From: Ligula intestinalis
Lineage: Eukaryota > Platyhelminthes > Cestoda > Diphyllobothriidea > Diphyllobothriidae
DNA length: 64,000 bases
Assembly: GCA_036362985.1 (NCBI GenBank)
Contig: JAYGXS010000001.1
Coordinates: forward strand, 53,440,185 to 53,504,184
Reading direction: 5' to 3'
Made by a program: the position numbers and the translations under genes. This document shows positions 37,050-50,200 of the stretch, piece by piece. Positions within the stretch are counted from its first letter, which is position 1; the number at the start of each line of letters is the position of its first letter. The notes under the pieces are model-generated. The model did no database searches. It was not told the origin of the DNA and saw nothing but the letters and a program-made list of their open reading frames with translations.

Positions 37050-37318
37050 TATATCTCCAGAAAACAGGACACCAGCAATTAGCCGGCTAGCATCAACAAT
37101 AGTTCTCTCGATAATGGTTTTGTAGATGTGTTTGCTGCGTTTAAATTGTTTTACTCTCTTTTTGTACCTTGGATATACACTCTTGATATATCTCCGGAAA
37201 ACAGGACATCTAAACTGAGCTGGCTAGCGTCAACAATGGCTATCTCGATAATGGTTTTGTAGCTGTTTGTTTGCCGTGTTAAACATTTTATACCCTCTTT
37301 TTGTAAATTTGATGTACA
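37043..37318 (+). repeat. Tandem duplication overlapping the MTHFS stop codon
   Basis: Two units of about 137 nt, 37043-37179 and 37180-37318. They share tgatatatctcc, gaaaacaggaca, ctcgataatggttttgtag and ccctctttttgta-like endings. Unit 1 includes the stop codon (TCA TGA); unit 2 is in the presumed 3' UTR or just beyond. Confidence 0.85.
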
Positions 37319-38889
37319 CCTTTTTAGCTTTTTATTTTTGCAACGTCATATTTGAAAGAAAAAGCGGTACATTCACCAGAATTCACACTAATTACTGTTA
37401 CTTTGAAAAATCGGCTTAGATGTGCCAGAGCCCATTATATACCGATATGTTCGTTTCTGTTTTGTTCCAATGAAATTACTAGTATTATAATAAGAATGTT
37501 CGTTTTTACTCACTGGAATTTACTTAAATGATTTATTTTGGCGATTCATGGCAGTACCGTCGTAAAGTCCACTTAGAAATGGAGACTTGACCTCACTTTT
37601 CGTGTAATAAGAAGAAGGCGGATTAGATGCCTGCGAAAAATTTACCTCTCGGAGACTACGGTTCCTCGTGAAATTCTCGCGTCAGAGATGAGTTGTCAAT
37701 AACACGAGGTGCGACACAGTCAATCAACAACCAACTTTGACGTGAGGCAGTGCTTGTCGGTGCAGATAAATTGGTCGACTGACTGAATTCAAATTGGAGC
37801 AATCACAGATCTACTCCCAATTTTACGGTAGGTCGGTTATCTGACATCACCGCCGTTTGCTAGACAGGCCATGGGTTATTGGAGACCTGCTACTCACGTA
37901 GTAACTCGGTCGATAAGTGTGCCGATCCGCGCATGCATTGGGAGAGTTTTACAGCCGAGGGGTTTATTAGTGTAGATTTCTCGGAAGAAAAATCCCCCCG
38001 GCTGGTCAGACAAAAGATGCTTGGGTGGTATCGGCATCAATTTAAGAAGAACACAGCAAAAACAAACGTGTATCCGGAGTAGCGAGGATTGCTAGTCCAC
38101 ATGTCCTGACCTAGTTAGGGGTTGGCGTTTATCAGTACAAGTGTAAGCGGCTGACGAAGAATACTGACTTTACTTCAAGGAAGCCTACGTGTCGGTAGTT
38201 CGTTCGCAGTAACTTGTGGCCTTTTTTGCTGGTCTGATTGATTATGGTGTAGGTGTAGTCTATGAGCATGATTAGTGTTTCAGAAATGTGAGTCAGGAAA
38301 ACGTGGGTATGTGTAGGTATGACCAGCGCAACGTTTTGCTTGACCTTTTAAGCGTGCTTGCATTGCCGCTTGAGGTCTAACCAGCTGCTTCCAACTGAAG
38401 ACTCATTAGTAATTGCTGTGTGCATCAGTCCAATAGTGTTGGCAGGATACCTGAGATAGTTTGCCATTTTTTTCTTTCGGGTTGTGCCCTTTCTGCATGG
38501 TATGAGCTGTGATTGAACCACACCAGACCACCTTCAGAGCCATTTTTCGTGCTGATGTCGGCGCCACGCATCGCGTGCGTGCGCAATCACTGGTCTGTTT
38601 TGCCTAGGTGGGCACTCAGTGGAATGCTAGGTGACTGTATTTTTTCCTAAAGCGGCTAGACTACCTATTTTTAAGAAGCAATTGGTAAAACGCTGCGTTA
38701 GGAAGCTTTATTGCTAATCGCCCAAAGGTTCATCACTGAGCAGTGGTCATTGACGCACTTGCAATTGCGCCTCGCTCGCCCTCCATGGTATTTTATCTTA
38801 ACAACGACAAGATGGTCGCTTTAAGGGAAATACCTGACTTGCATGAAGTTTATTGTAAAAGTCCTCTTTCAACATGTAATCAGCTTCCA
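37319..38889. other. No recognisable gene
   Basis: Presumed downstream flank of MTHFS. I found no AATAAA close to the stop. Short ORFs lack motifs. Confidence 0.35.
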
Positions 38890-39300
38890 GTGATAGATCG
38901 ACCGTCGTTTTCGACAATGTCCACCAGAGCTTCAGCAAGCTGAAGACAGACGTGGTGACTGTTGCTGAATTATAGTGTAAGTAGACTCGCAGGATTTACC
39001 CCACAAAAGTCAAGATGTAGGGATGGGGGAGGGCGCAGGTGACTTGTTAGCCGGGGCCATCTCTTTGCCTGCCACCAGGCCCAGAATGGTCATTTTTGCA
39101 AGATACGCACGGAGTGACTGGCCGGGTGGCCGTTGCGACTACACAGACGAGACCGTGACAGCCACTGCCGCTATCAAACTGCCCGCAAAATCGCTGGGCG
39201 CCACCAGCCGGTATTCTATCTTCTGGATTAGAGAGAGAAGAGACAGCTACCCAGGAAACCATATACACGGCCTGTAAACCCAGTGGGAGTGCAAACGCAT
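38890..39300 (+). repeat. Dispersed repeat family A, copy 3
   Basis: Begins GATCGACCGTCG like the 17-kb copy and continues with an aggtgacttg landmark near 39034 that corresponds to gtaggtgacagg (49895) and gcaggtagctgg (41538). Similarity in the right half is weaker. Confidence 0.5.
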
Positions 39301-39559
39301 ACACCGACAGATATCAGGTCCAAGAAAACTGCCGGGGCACATCAAGCCGCAGAGACCATGGTTTGCTGAAGCGTGGCGCTGCATACGCACACAATACTTA
39401 AATTTCAGAGAGGTGAGGGAATAGCCCTGCACTTGACCTACGCTTTCACCTTTCAGAGACGGGGAACCATCCAGTTATCGATTGAGAGGCAGATCCGATT
39501 CTAGTAGCAGGGCATATACCGCAGCATCCGGAGAGGTGACAAAAAGTCGACGAAGCGTT

Positions 39560-40110
39560 TAAAGTGTAACCCTGCATGACAACGGACTCAGTTTTAGGTC
39601 TCGTGTTATCCCTTGTTTTCATCAATTACTGCTTTAGGGACCTAGATTGTGGTGTCATCCTGTTCACTGACGACATAAAATCGTGAAAAGTTGTTCACAA
39701 TGTGGCAGACGAAGACCATCTGCAAATAAACTTGAACAGGCTCGAGAACTGGTTAAAGCGCTGGTTTATACCCTTCAGTGTTAGCAAGTGCAACGTTCTT
39801 CAAATTTGCAGCTGTGGAGCTTCCAACCCGAAGATTAACTTTGTAAACGGTGCAGCTAGTTAAGTCAGAAGGACTTGAATGTGTGGATTACATATTCACT
39901 CATGCTAACAATGAACTGCGCGAAGGCAACCACGTCGGCCCTGTGTATAGTGCAACTCATCCGGCGAGCTTCTCTGAGGTTTGCCGAAGACAGCTTAGAT
40001 AAAATGTTTGGAAGTTTCGTGCGGCTGCATACGGCCTACATACGGCGATTCAAACCCAACCTATTTAAACAGCTGGAGAATGTAGTGAACCTAACTCTGC
40101 CGTTGTAACA
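39560..40110 (+). mobile_element. CR1-like LINE ORF2 scrap
   Basis: Frames give a HDNGLSFRSRV-like and FTDDIK-like RT remnant (about 39670, ctgacgacataaaa), then the post-RT region with cysteine-containing SKCNVL-like and GSFVRLHTAYI (compare GAFVRAHLEYAV). Heavily decayed. Confidence 0.6.
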
Positions 40111-41134
40111 TTGGTTCCCTGTTTACACATTTCCCCTCCAAACTTTTCACTTAAGACGTCTTTTCCCGGTTTTTGCTGATCATAGCATTTTTACTTCTTA
40201 TGCTATTTATTAGCCTCATGGCCATTTCTTATGACCTTGTTGTTTGTATCGATTTTTCTGCATGAATTCAATTAGTATTTTCTCTTAGGTGATTCCCGTT
40301 ACGCAATGAGAGGTAGCAACTGAAGAGCTCTCTCTTGCCATGAATCCAATAAATCTTGCTGTTTTTGCTATCTTTAAAGATTCTCAATTGCTTGCAGTTT
40401 TCTGGAATGAATTAAAGTCGTAAACAAGACAGGAGAAGAATAACCAACTTGTTGTCAGCGGTTTTCACTCTGGGTGATTTTTAGCGTACACAGAATAACA
40501 GCGGTACGCTGGCAAATTTTGTCGAAGAACTCGTCCGCAAATTGATCCTGGATCGTTTTTCAGCACTTAATGAATTATGAAAAGATAAATATGTTTTTTT
40601 GCAGCCGAACAGACAGGTGTTCCGCCTCATGACCAGCAGATGAGTTTTACAAAAGTAACTGGATAGCAAGTGAGAATCGGCTATTATTTCGCTAATGGGA
40701 CATTTGATCAGGGCAGCGGACAGTCTATTCTGCATGAGCGATTTGTGAAATATCAACATGTATGAGAAAACGTGGGTTTTTGAAGGCTTCCCAAAATAAT
40801 TTACTTTCACGACGAAAAGACGAAAACGTTGATCGAGTCCAGCGAACCTCTAAAGGATTCAATATTTGACGTAATAGCTGAGGGAATCAGATTTGCCTAG
40901 GCAAGCCCTCATCCGATCCCCCCGTAAATCATGCGGTAAGAACGCAATTGAAGTACTTGAAATTCAAATTCTTGTTCAAGCAGAAATTGAGTTAAACTCT
41001 GTGCGGGATGAAGGCAATACAAAAACGACGAAAAACAATCTCAAAATGCGAGAGTCTAAATGACTGCAAATCTAAACAGACCAGTCGTAAAATGCCAACT
41101 GCTATGACCGTTTGACCGACGATACAGGGTACTT
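40111..41134. other. No recognisable gene
   Basis: Intergenic DNA between a CR1 scrap and the 3' end of the CCDC177-like gene. The long minus-strand ORF at 40481-40810 has no motif. Confidence 0.35.
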
Positions 41135-41266
41135 TCAGACATCATTCCCCAGTCCAAGATCGTTGATTAATTGTGCCCGTTGAGCCACCTTATCAAAGGA
41201 ATCTAACCTGAAAGCACGACGAATCTCCTCTCTCAACTGTTCCGTAGCAGAGGCCAATTCTTTCGT
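41135..41266 (-). CDS. CCDC177-like exon 12 (last)
   Basis: 132 nt; acceptor ctcttttag. Encodes TKELASATEQLREEIRRAFR then LDSFDKVAQRAQLINDLGLG then NDV and TGA. Phase 0 with exon 11. Confidence 0.8.
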   Translation of the reverse strand, partial: TKELASATEQLREEIRRAFRLDSFDKVAQRAQLINDLGLGNDV

Positions 41267-44200
41267 CTAAAAGAGGTCAAAAATTAAGGGTAAGGTTGCC
41301 CGTGGTTGCTCTCTCAGGCATTAGAGTAAACATTTGGGAATGTCCGACAATTCGTCTGTCGGATTCGACGACGTCCCTTGCATGATCTACAGCAGGGTGG
41401 TGCAGGGACAGTGACTTGCGCATGAGTTAGTTTTAAGGGATAGTAGACTTGCACGGCATCCACCGCACTCTCTTCGCCCTCACCTAAATGTACCCGGTGT
41501 CAAATTCGAACCAAATAGTCCGGAAGCGGGATTGGGTGCAGGTAGCTGGCGCGGCCGAAGTCGCCGCTGTGCGTGCCACCAGCCTTCCCCCGATGTTTGG
41601 AATTTTTTATCGACGCGCAACCCGAATAATGCTTGCCGTAGCCTGATCTGGCCACCGTGTTGGTCTATGGCATCTATCTCGAAGCCCGTTTGGGGTGACA
41701 CAGGGAGATTCCAAACGACTAAAAACGAACCAAGCTCCCATCTGGCGTGCAAGCTAGCGTGAGAGAGCGATACTCCGGAAGGAAAGAAAATTGAAGTTTT
41801 ACCTACTGACTGCAAAACCCCCAGCGAGGTTTAGAAATCAAAAAAATTCAGAAGCCACTCCCTCTAGATTGCTAGATTCGTTAACTGTCATTTCCATGGA
41901 AAAGTAATCCTCACAAAATGTTTGCCTCTGAAAAACAAGGTTAGCGGATTTCTCGGCTATATCGTTGCAATAGTATCTCCGAGGGCCATAGACTCTAAGG
42001 AGCCTTCTGTAGCATATACGAAAGTGTTGTGCCCGCGAGTGCTCTCTGTGGGAACCCGTGATCGCTGACTCACCACGCCAATGCTGCAGTCGCGATGACT
42101 GCCCGCACACTGTCCACCTCTCGCTCAGTGTCCGGCGTGCCCCACTAACGCGCAAAGTCGCGGTCTGACTTATTACCATCAAGGTTGACTGAGACAAAGA
42201 TAGCTAACGCTGGCTGCTCGAATGAATGCGGCCAGACATCACTCCGGATTCCACCCCACCAAGGAGCGGTCGCAGGCGGCATTATAAGCGTTGTTGGCGA
42301 CCCCACACACTCATGATCGGACGCCTGCCAGTCCGAGTAAAATTACTTCCTACCTATTCTTCCAAACCTTCTGTACAGAATAAACACTTCCTACCACTAT
42401 GGCCTTCGTATGACTTCTCTCTTCTCGAGCCTGGAAGATCACAGCCGTTAGGGTTAATCTGTTTAGCCTTGACACCCTCGATAAAGGTACCCATTGTATA
42501 TCTTTGTAAAGTCTTTGCTTAAATATTTCTTGATAAGACTATCCTGCTGGCTTACCTTTTGAAGCATTTGGTCGCGTTCCTCAGCCGCCTGTTGAGCGTG
42601 TTCTTCTCTATGCCGTGAAACCTCTAGAGCATTTTGGCGCTTTGCCTCTTCGGCCATTGAGAGGCTTACAAGAGAAGAAATAGATGAAAAGAATAAGAAC
42701 TTCGGTAACAATCAAGGGTCCACATCCTGTCGTCATCATGTTAATTAACAGGGTTGCATACCTTAGACTGAGCTTTTCTAAATTAAGAGCATAGAAAACG
42801 AGGATCAAAGATTTGTTCGAGGTAAATGCCTGAAGGCTAAGTAAACCCATCCTATTTGGATCGGAATTCTTCACTTTCAATGCTTTGACAATTCTTTGAA
42901 ACTTAAAGACGCTGGTGTCAAAAACTTCCAAAGTAGTCTGTCTCTCACGCAGTATATTGATACCAATTCCATCACCCTCAGGTAGCACATGATTTTGTCA
43001 GAATTCTCAGGGCTTTTCCACCCCCACTAACAAAAAAATTTTTCGACATTCCTTCCTAGCACAGAGACAATATGATTGAGTATGGCTTACTGCAAGCTTT
43101 CTACAATAATCACCGGTACCATATTGAACTCGGCTGAATTAACTGTCCACAAGAGAATGTAAACCCACCATAGCGAAAGTGGTGACAAATTGGATGAAAT
43201 ATCGCAGTGGGTTAGGTTAACGGACGAAAGCTTTGTCACTGGGATCTTCCGGTCCGGTTCCGTAGGGTAAGACAAGAAGTGTGAGGCCAGGTAGAAGGCC
43301 TAGTGTATTCCGTAGAGAGGTAATGGAGAATAGATTGAAGGAAATTAACTGCCGGACGAGTGTACAACCCCTCACGAGAGGATCGCGTCCGAAGTGTGTG
43401 AGCATGGCAGTCGTCGCAGTACCGTCCTGTGTAAGTCAGCCTCAGGGAAGTGATTGGTGAGACCGGATTTGGGGAGGCAGGCGTTGGCGTGTGCACACCT
43501 GCTAGCTACTGTGAGAGTTTAAGCGTTGGCGCAGTTTGCAACACCTGTGATTGGCTGTCCCAGAGGCGGACCGAGTAATGCACTTATGTGATCTCACACG
43601 TGGAGCGGAATCGGTGCTTGAAAGCGCTACAGGGTTACTTTTTATGTTCCCTAATTAATCAGCTACTTAGGACTAACAGTCGCCGAAGACGAGTTACTGA
43701 AAACAGCAGGTTAACACTGAAGCACCTAAGAGCCTGGTGAGAGCTACCAAACATGATAATGTAGCTGAAACGGTCATGCCTCTCCTAGGACGCGATTTAA
43801 GTACCGGTATCGCCCGCAGACCTAACAGAGCAAGTTAGCGCAGGTTACGATACACAAAAAACAAAGTTGCTCGAAAACTCGCGGGATTGATGGCCTTCAT
43901 CTGGCGCAAAACGTCAGCAGGTGATTGTGAACACACAGACGCACTGTACGGACTACCGTAGTTGTCGCTGGTCTAACCCATAAAAATTCCAGGCAGAGGT
44001 GGCGATCGTATAGTAGATGAAACGCCCGAAACGGATGAAAGGCGTTGCTCCAAACAACCGCTTAATGCTTCGGCTTACAGGTTAGCAAATCTTTCATTTG
44101 TGTCGCAATCATAGGGACTGCGAAAGACAAAGCAAGCGGTTGCAATATGGAACTAATTAAGGAATACAGAAACGTACACGATACTTCTATTGTGACGGAT

Positions 44201-47200
44201 ATTGTCAAGAGAGATAAGGGATATTTCAGTGGCTATTTCTGATTTATATACTAGATAGTGACACGTGCGACGTTTGCAGCCAAGTATTGTAGAGATTTTA
44301 GGTCTGTTAATCGGAAATTCCTATCAATTGAGCTACCGGACACAGGATCTACCGACAATTATTGGTACCAGATGAGAGGCGTTCGCCGATTTCGCTGTAT
44401 TGGCGGGCGGAAAATAAATTTTCCGTATGGTTTTGGAGTTTCGAGATAAGAGTCCAAAAGGACCGTCAGGTAGCGACTAACAATTACTCATTAATAGATA
44501 GCACCAATTTTCTAAACATCACAGACCGGTTAGCAGTCGGAGATCGAGGGCGTAGCCGCCACTGCACCGCCAACTACTCTTTCCCTTCGTCGCTTTGGAG
44601 TTTAGGTAGATGCCTTGGCTTCAGCAAAGCATCTGCGTGGCGAATATCACTTTCTTTAACTTTAAAGAGTAGCATCGACTGCTCTCCAACTACGGAAGTT
44701 TACGTACATTCGAGATGCTGGGATGTTAACCCCGTAATTCCTGAGATCTCAAATTAGCTAGACATCCACCTTTTAGATCATCTGATGTGCATCTGGTCAT
44801 AGTGGCAGTTGATGCCGGTCTGAACGCAGGAGCTTCACTATCAGTGTGTGAGTGGCCACTGAGATACTTACAGAAGCGTAGTTTAAATCAAGACGTTATA
44901 GATAGCGAGACCATTATGAACAGCATAAGCGCTATTGCTCTCAGACTTGAAAGATACGACAAAACGTTGCTGAATAAGTATAGACTTTGTAGTGCGCAGT
45001 GACAAGATCACGCGTCTGAACTATGGGATGCTGTAGAAAGCAGGAAAACCTTTCTCTGAGAAGGTTTTATAAAGCCTGGGTGGTTCTATTGAACTATTTG
45101 AAAGTTACCTGTATCTACCAGTTGGATGTAAAAAGCGTATTTTTTACTCTAACTGCTGGTTACAGTTACACAACGGAAAACGAAATGGAAGAGATTCGAA
45201 AGCTAACTTTGATCTTCAAAGTTAAAAAGACAAAGGGGAGGTGTGAAGCACGTAAGTACGAAAAATAGTCTCAAAAGGTAGATTACTCGTTAAAATGACC
45301 TTCCCCTTTCCATGCGGTCGAATAGTGCTCAGACAGACTGAATGCAATCAGAAGCTTTCTATGTTATTGAAATGTACAACGCAGATATTCCACGTCTTAA
45401 ACGAGAAAAATTAGTCGTTTAGGCCTTTTCACTTGAACATTCACTCACGCCTGCCTCTGGTCGTCTTTTTGCAAGCTGGACCAAGGAGGTGAGGGTGGAG
45501 AGATTGCCGCAGATACTACGCAAGGCTGCTATCACTACTAACTAATTCAGGCGTAATTCACTGTTTTTAACCCAACATTTGGCGGGCATATGCTGGACAT
45601 TGTCATACAAAACGCTCAGAATGTCACTGGAACACAGTGACAGTTTGAGAGGACAGCATAATGAAATAAAGCGAGAATAAGTTAGATGGAATGCGTGTTA
45701 ACTTAATTAAATTTATGCTGCCTACAGGGGTAATAATTATTTGTCTTGTGTTTAGCGTGATTCTATCCTTTTATAATTAGTTCTGTCTGTTGGTCATAGG
45801 TGTTAATAAGTCCATTAAGAAAGTTTGACTGTTGTGTAAAATGCAAAAGAACACATACGCCTCCAAGTTTGCTTGACGTTGAAGTTCACGTTGGTGTCGT
45901 TCAAAGGCCATTCGTTGTTGCTCAGCCGCAGTTTTCTGTAGTGCTCTCTCACGGGCGCTTACCAAAGTCTTCAAAAGCAAGGGTAGAAATATTTATTTAT
46001 AGACTGTTCAAACGGTATAAGCTAGTCACGAATGCGAGAGAATACTCGTATTCCAGGAATTTCTATTGGTAAAGGAGATATATGGTCGATCACTGGATCC
46101 TGAGCTTTCGAGCTAGCATTTTCACGAGTGTGGATGCAAATACACAGCACATTCTATCTCTAACAAATGTTCGCTAAATGTAAGGTTAAAAAGTGCGCGT
46201 GTTGAACTTGAACTGAACATGATTTTCCAAAAATGTAAATAACTTGGCAACTTTTAGTGTTCTAAAAGGCAGACAGATGCGAAAATGAAAATGAGATCCA
46301 AGCAGATGAACTGCGCGTTATGCACCGGCTTCTCAGCCGTTTAAGTTGAGGGCTCAAACTCAACTCATCCGAAACAGCGATCTGGCCCTTTCAAACAACG
46401 GCTCAATATTGAATATAGGGCTTATAGGGGCTTGGTAAACCTTTTCCAGTAACTCTAATTTACCCGGTGAGGAAGCAATGTATGAAATACCCTCGGCAGC
46501 TGAATATTCACTGGAAAAAATAACGCAGAGTGCCGAAGTTATGTCGCTTTTAACAAACAAACATGACAATTTATATAAATGAGTGTGTTTTGTGTTCAGA
46601 AACGGCTTTCATCCGACAATCTGAGACGTCCTGATCAAAACCTGGTTCAGGATGAGGAAATAGGCATGGCTGCGGGTCAGTCGTGCCCACTGAAAGGCCC
46701 TTGCATGATTAGAATTCAGATGGACTGTGTTGCATACGCTCTGGCTGTTTATAACTGCAGACAAGTTCAGAGTCTGAAAAGATCGAAATTAGGATTGTGC
46801 CCAAAAGCTTACATTCCAAGTGGCTAAACACTATCTGCTCTACTTGAAAAACACCGATATGATCACAATTATGAAGAATTGGATCATGTAGGACAACTAG
46901 TACATTTTAATACTAAACTGCTAAATCCAACACACAGAAATCCACACGTGTAGGCGTAATTGAGTAGGAAATGCAGGTTGGTCCCACAATTAATTCTAAC
47001 ATGCAGACGGTGGGAACAGGGTCACGAGGCTGGTGCCTACAGTAATTAGGAAAAATATATATTGATTTATACCATGTTATCTAAAAGAAATTAGTAGCAG
47101 TCAAATAGCACTATTTTGCAGGGTACTTATGAGACCGTCTGAACGTCACTTCCCAGCACTCATCACTCTGTATGAAGGTAAGCCATTTTTAAACACTAGC

Positions 47201-50200
47201 TAGGAGGTGACCCCCGCAATTGCATATAAAGAAAAAGGTACCTTATCTTGGAATTCCTGGAGAACCTTTTGATATTGTTCGATTTCTTCGTCGATTTGTC
47301 GTTTGCGCTCGTTTATCTCCTTTTGCTTTAGTTCTCGCATCATCCTAAAAAAACGTTAAAAGGAGAAACTTCACATGACTGTGCAAAATCTCACAGATTT
47401 TGCGTCATTCAATTATTCCAAAGTTTCCGATGCTATAAATTTGCAATTTTTAGCACGCTTTGGCTTATTTAAAGCGCCGGATACCTTGAGAACCTTTCTG
47501 ATGTACAGAATGGAGAAACGAACTTGGATTATACTAACGGACGACAATATTTCATCGGTAGATTCGGACTGTATCAAGCATTATGACGGTCACAGTTCCG
47601 CAAGTAGGTAGTTTTGCAAAAATTGATGATTTAGTAAAGAGGAGATCCATATGAGTGCCTTTCCTCAATTACTTACAGTGTTATTCATCGAGAAGACGAA
47701 ACGAATCGAAAACATTTCATATCCCATCAAACTGTTGCCTTATTCCAAACAGTGCGAACAGTCAGTCATAAAGCATGATACAAAGGGAGAAAATTTCAGG
47801 CAGTTTTACTATGCACTGACCAAATTCCTTGAGTACTGCTGACGTGCGAACACACACCGGACTTAATCTCCAACCATCTTCATCTCACAAATAGAAATAA
47901 TAAGGTTTAAATGGTAAAAAACTAGGCAAGGACCAATTAATGTGACTACCCCGTGCAAGTCGTAGTAAGGATAAGTTCCAAAACACAAAAAAGGTGGCTT
48001 GGTAGAAAAACACTCATGTAAACTAGAATAGGCCCTTAACAATTACATCTTTAGAGCCAGGAAGCAGCCATCACGTTAGTCCGGTTATTCGTAAGGTAAC
48101 GAAACCTTGAACGTTATTAAAATCATAGAACCACTTAGAACAAAAAAGACTGGGCAAGAAGAGAGGCGTGATGGATCCGTGAAAGAATGGTCACGACCGA
48201 ACTTACTGCGCTGACCGAACATGTTGTTCACGTTCTCTACGAAGACGTTCTTGGTTACTTTCTGCGGCTGCAAGGCGTTTTTCGCATTCCTTCCGTTTTT
48301 CTTCAAGTTCCTCTCTTCGAAAAATTTACAATATTCACTAGTCTATACTGAAAATTAATGGACTTTTAAAAAAATGAAACCTGAGAATTATAGCGCAAAA
48401 ATAGGGCCTCCTTATATCAGCTGATCTTGACATTATCACCGACAAGGGCCTATGTTCGCATTAATATTTAGTTGTTCGCTCATTACAAATGTCCTTTGGA
48501 AATGTGTCCGAGGCACGACCGGACGGGTGAGGTTATTCAGGTCTGCATAAAACTGATCTCCCGATGAAAATTAGCTTGCTAGTATTTCTATATCAAAATC
48601 AGATGTGCACCATTTCCGAAAGTTATAGTGACCAGGGCGGGAAGTAATATTCCAGGCTCACTAAACCGTCTACTTATCCTCGTCACGTTTTGATGACAGT
48701 TTTGGTTTTCGAAGACAGGGCAACTAGCTTTCCGTTCAAATCTGCCTAGAAGTGACCTTTGTCGACCGGGTCCGTTTGTAGGGCGGAAAGTGTTTGCCTT
48801 TCAAAGCATCAGTCTGGAACCCGTTAAAGCGGTCGCATGGCGAGGAAGGGTGAATAATAGAAGTAAAGGGACTGCGGTATGACAGAACAAAACAAAAATG
48901 GTTAGCACAGACCGGTAGGGCACGGTTACAAATCCCCTACTTCTGGATTACAGGTGACCTTGGCTTACTTACGAGGGAAGTTAGGATCAGGGTTGAGTGG
49001 GTTAGCTCTGTAGTTAGGAAGCGAGATAAGGTCGCCAGCAGAACCGGCGTCTGCTTAGGCTCATTTTCATTTTTGTTAGCAAGAAACACCAGGTGCCTTT
49101 TATTAATCCCTTTAATGCAGTGGAGAAATCCTTACTGCCAGGTAACAGTAGCCCAACAACTAGCCATACAACTCGGGACATAAGAAAACGTTCGCTTTGT
49201 AAATCTGTACACTAGGCTGGCCGTACTCAAATGTGAGCAAATATTGACTTACTGTCTTTTCTCTTCCAATTCTCTTCGCCGCAGCCAAAAATCCCTCTCC
49301 TTCTGCAAGGAAGTTAGGGGTGTGGGAAACTGAAACAAATGATACACGGCTAAAGGATAAAAGAAGCTTTTCTGAACTTCTGTCAAAACACAAAGTCCAA
49401 CTATCAGCATGCGCTTTTCACCATACAAAAAGGCGGATATATGTATAAACTCCACGAATACCATTTTTGTGGTATTACGAAGAGTAGCCGTTTACTCTCT
49501 TGCATAAAGCATTCTTAACATTCTGAAGAACAGTTAGGTAGGGTATTAAAACGTTACCCCAAAAATAAATGGACAGGGGTTCTAGCAATAGACAAAAATA
49601 TTACTGATTCGAAGTTATAGAGCATATCTATCCGCCATATGTTAGTTTGACCGTCGATTCTGACTCGTTCTGGTACAGATAATACCGGCTGTGATGATAG
49701 TTCGGCCACTATTGCCGACGAGGTTCACCGTGTACCCCACAGTATGGTGGACGCGGAAACGGTGACTTCTGGGTACTTTAGTTCATAATGCTAGTAGCCT
49801 TGCACAGAATCTACCGAACCCCCTCAGACCTCACCGATATGAGCTCAGTGTCATAGCAGAGGCAAGGAAAAAAGAGGCGGGATCCGATGTAGGTGACAGG
49901 AGCGGCGTGGGCCCGCACTAAGCGTATCACGACACTCTCCTCCGTGTGTGGTATGTGTTATGGATGTGCAGCCCCAGTAATGCCTGGTATGTCCTGAGCT
50001 GGACCCCGTGCTGGTTCAGCACATCTACCGTGGGAAACAGTTTTAAGGTCTCGAAATACGTTTAGTCTCATCTTCAAACATCGATCATTGAACCAAAACA
50101 AAATTCAAAATATAGTTTAAAAATCAGAGGTATGTGTTTACAATCATTTGAAAGAAAAAAAGGATTTAAAATATTATGAGAGAAGCTGATAAACAGGAAA

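Noticed and set aside
44787..45268. Two plus-strand ORFs as a nested gene in intron 10
   Set aside because: No motif, no splice-consistent joining, no repeat match; chance openness is plausible at this length.
46360..46569. Extra minus-strand exon for the CCDC177-like gene
   Set aside because: Exons 9 and 10 already join in phase 0, and this sequence lacks the coiled-coil composition.
48893..48960. tRNA-like stretch with a GGTTACAAATCC B-box-like word
   Set aside because: No cloverleaf could be drawn and no matching A-box; at best a SINE remnant.
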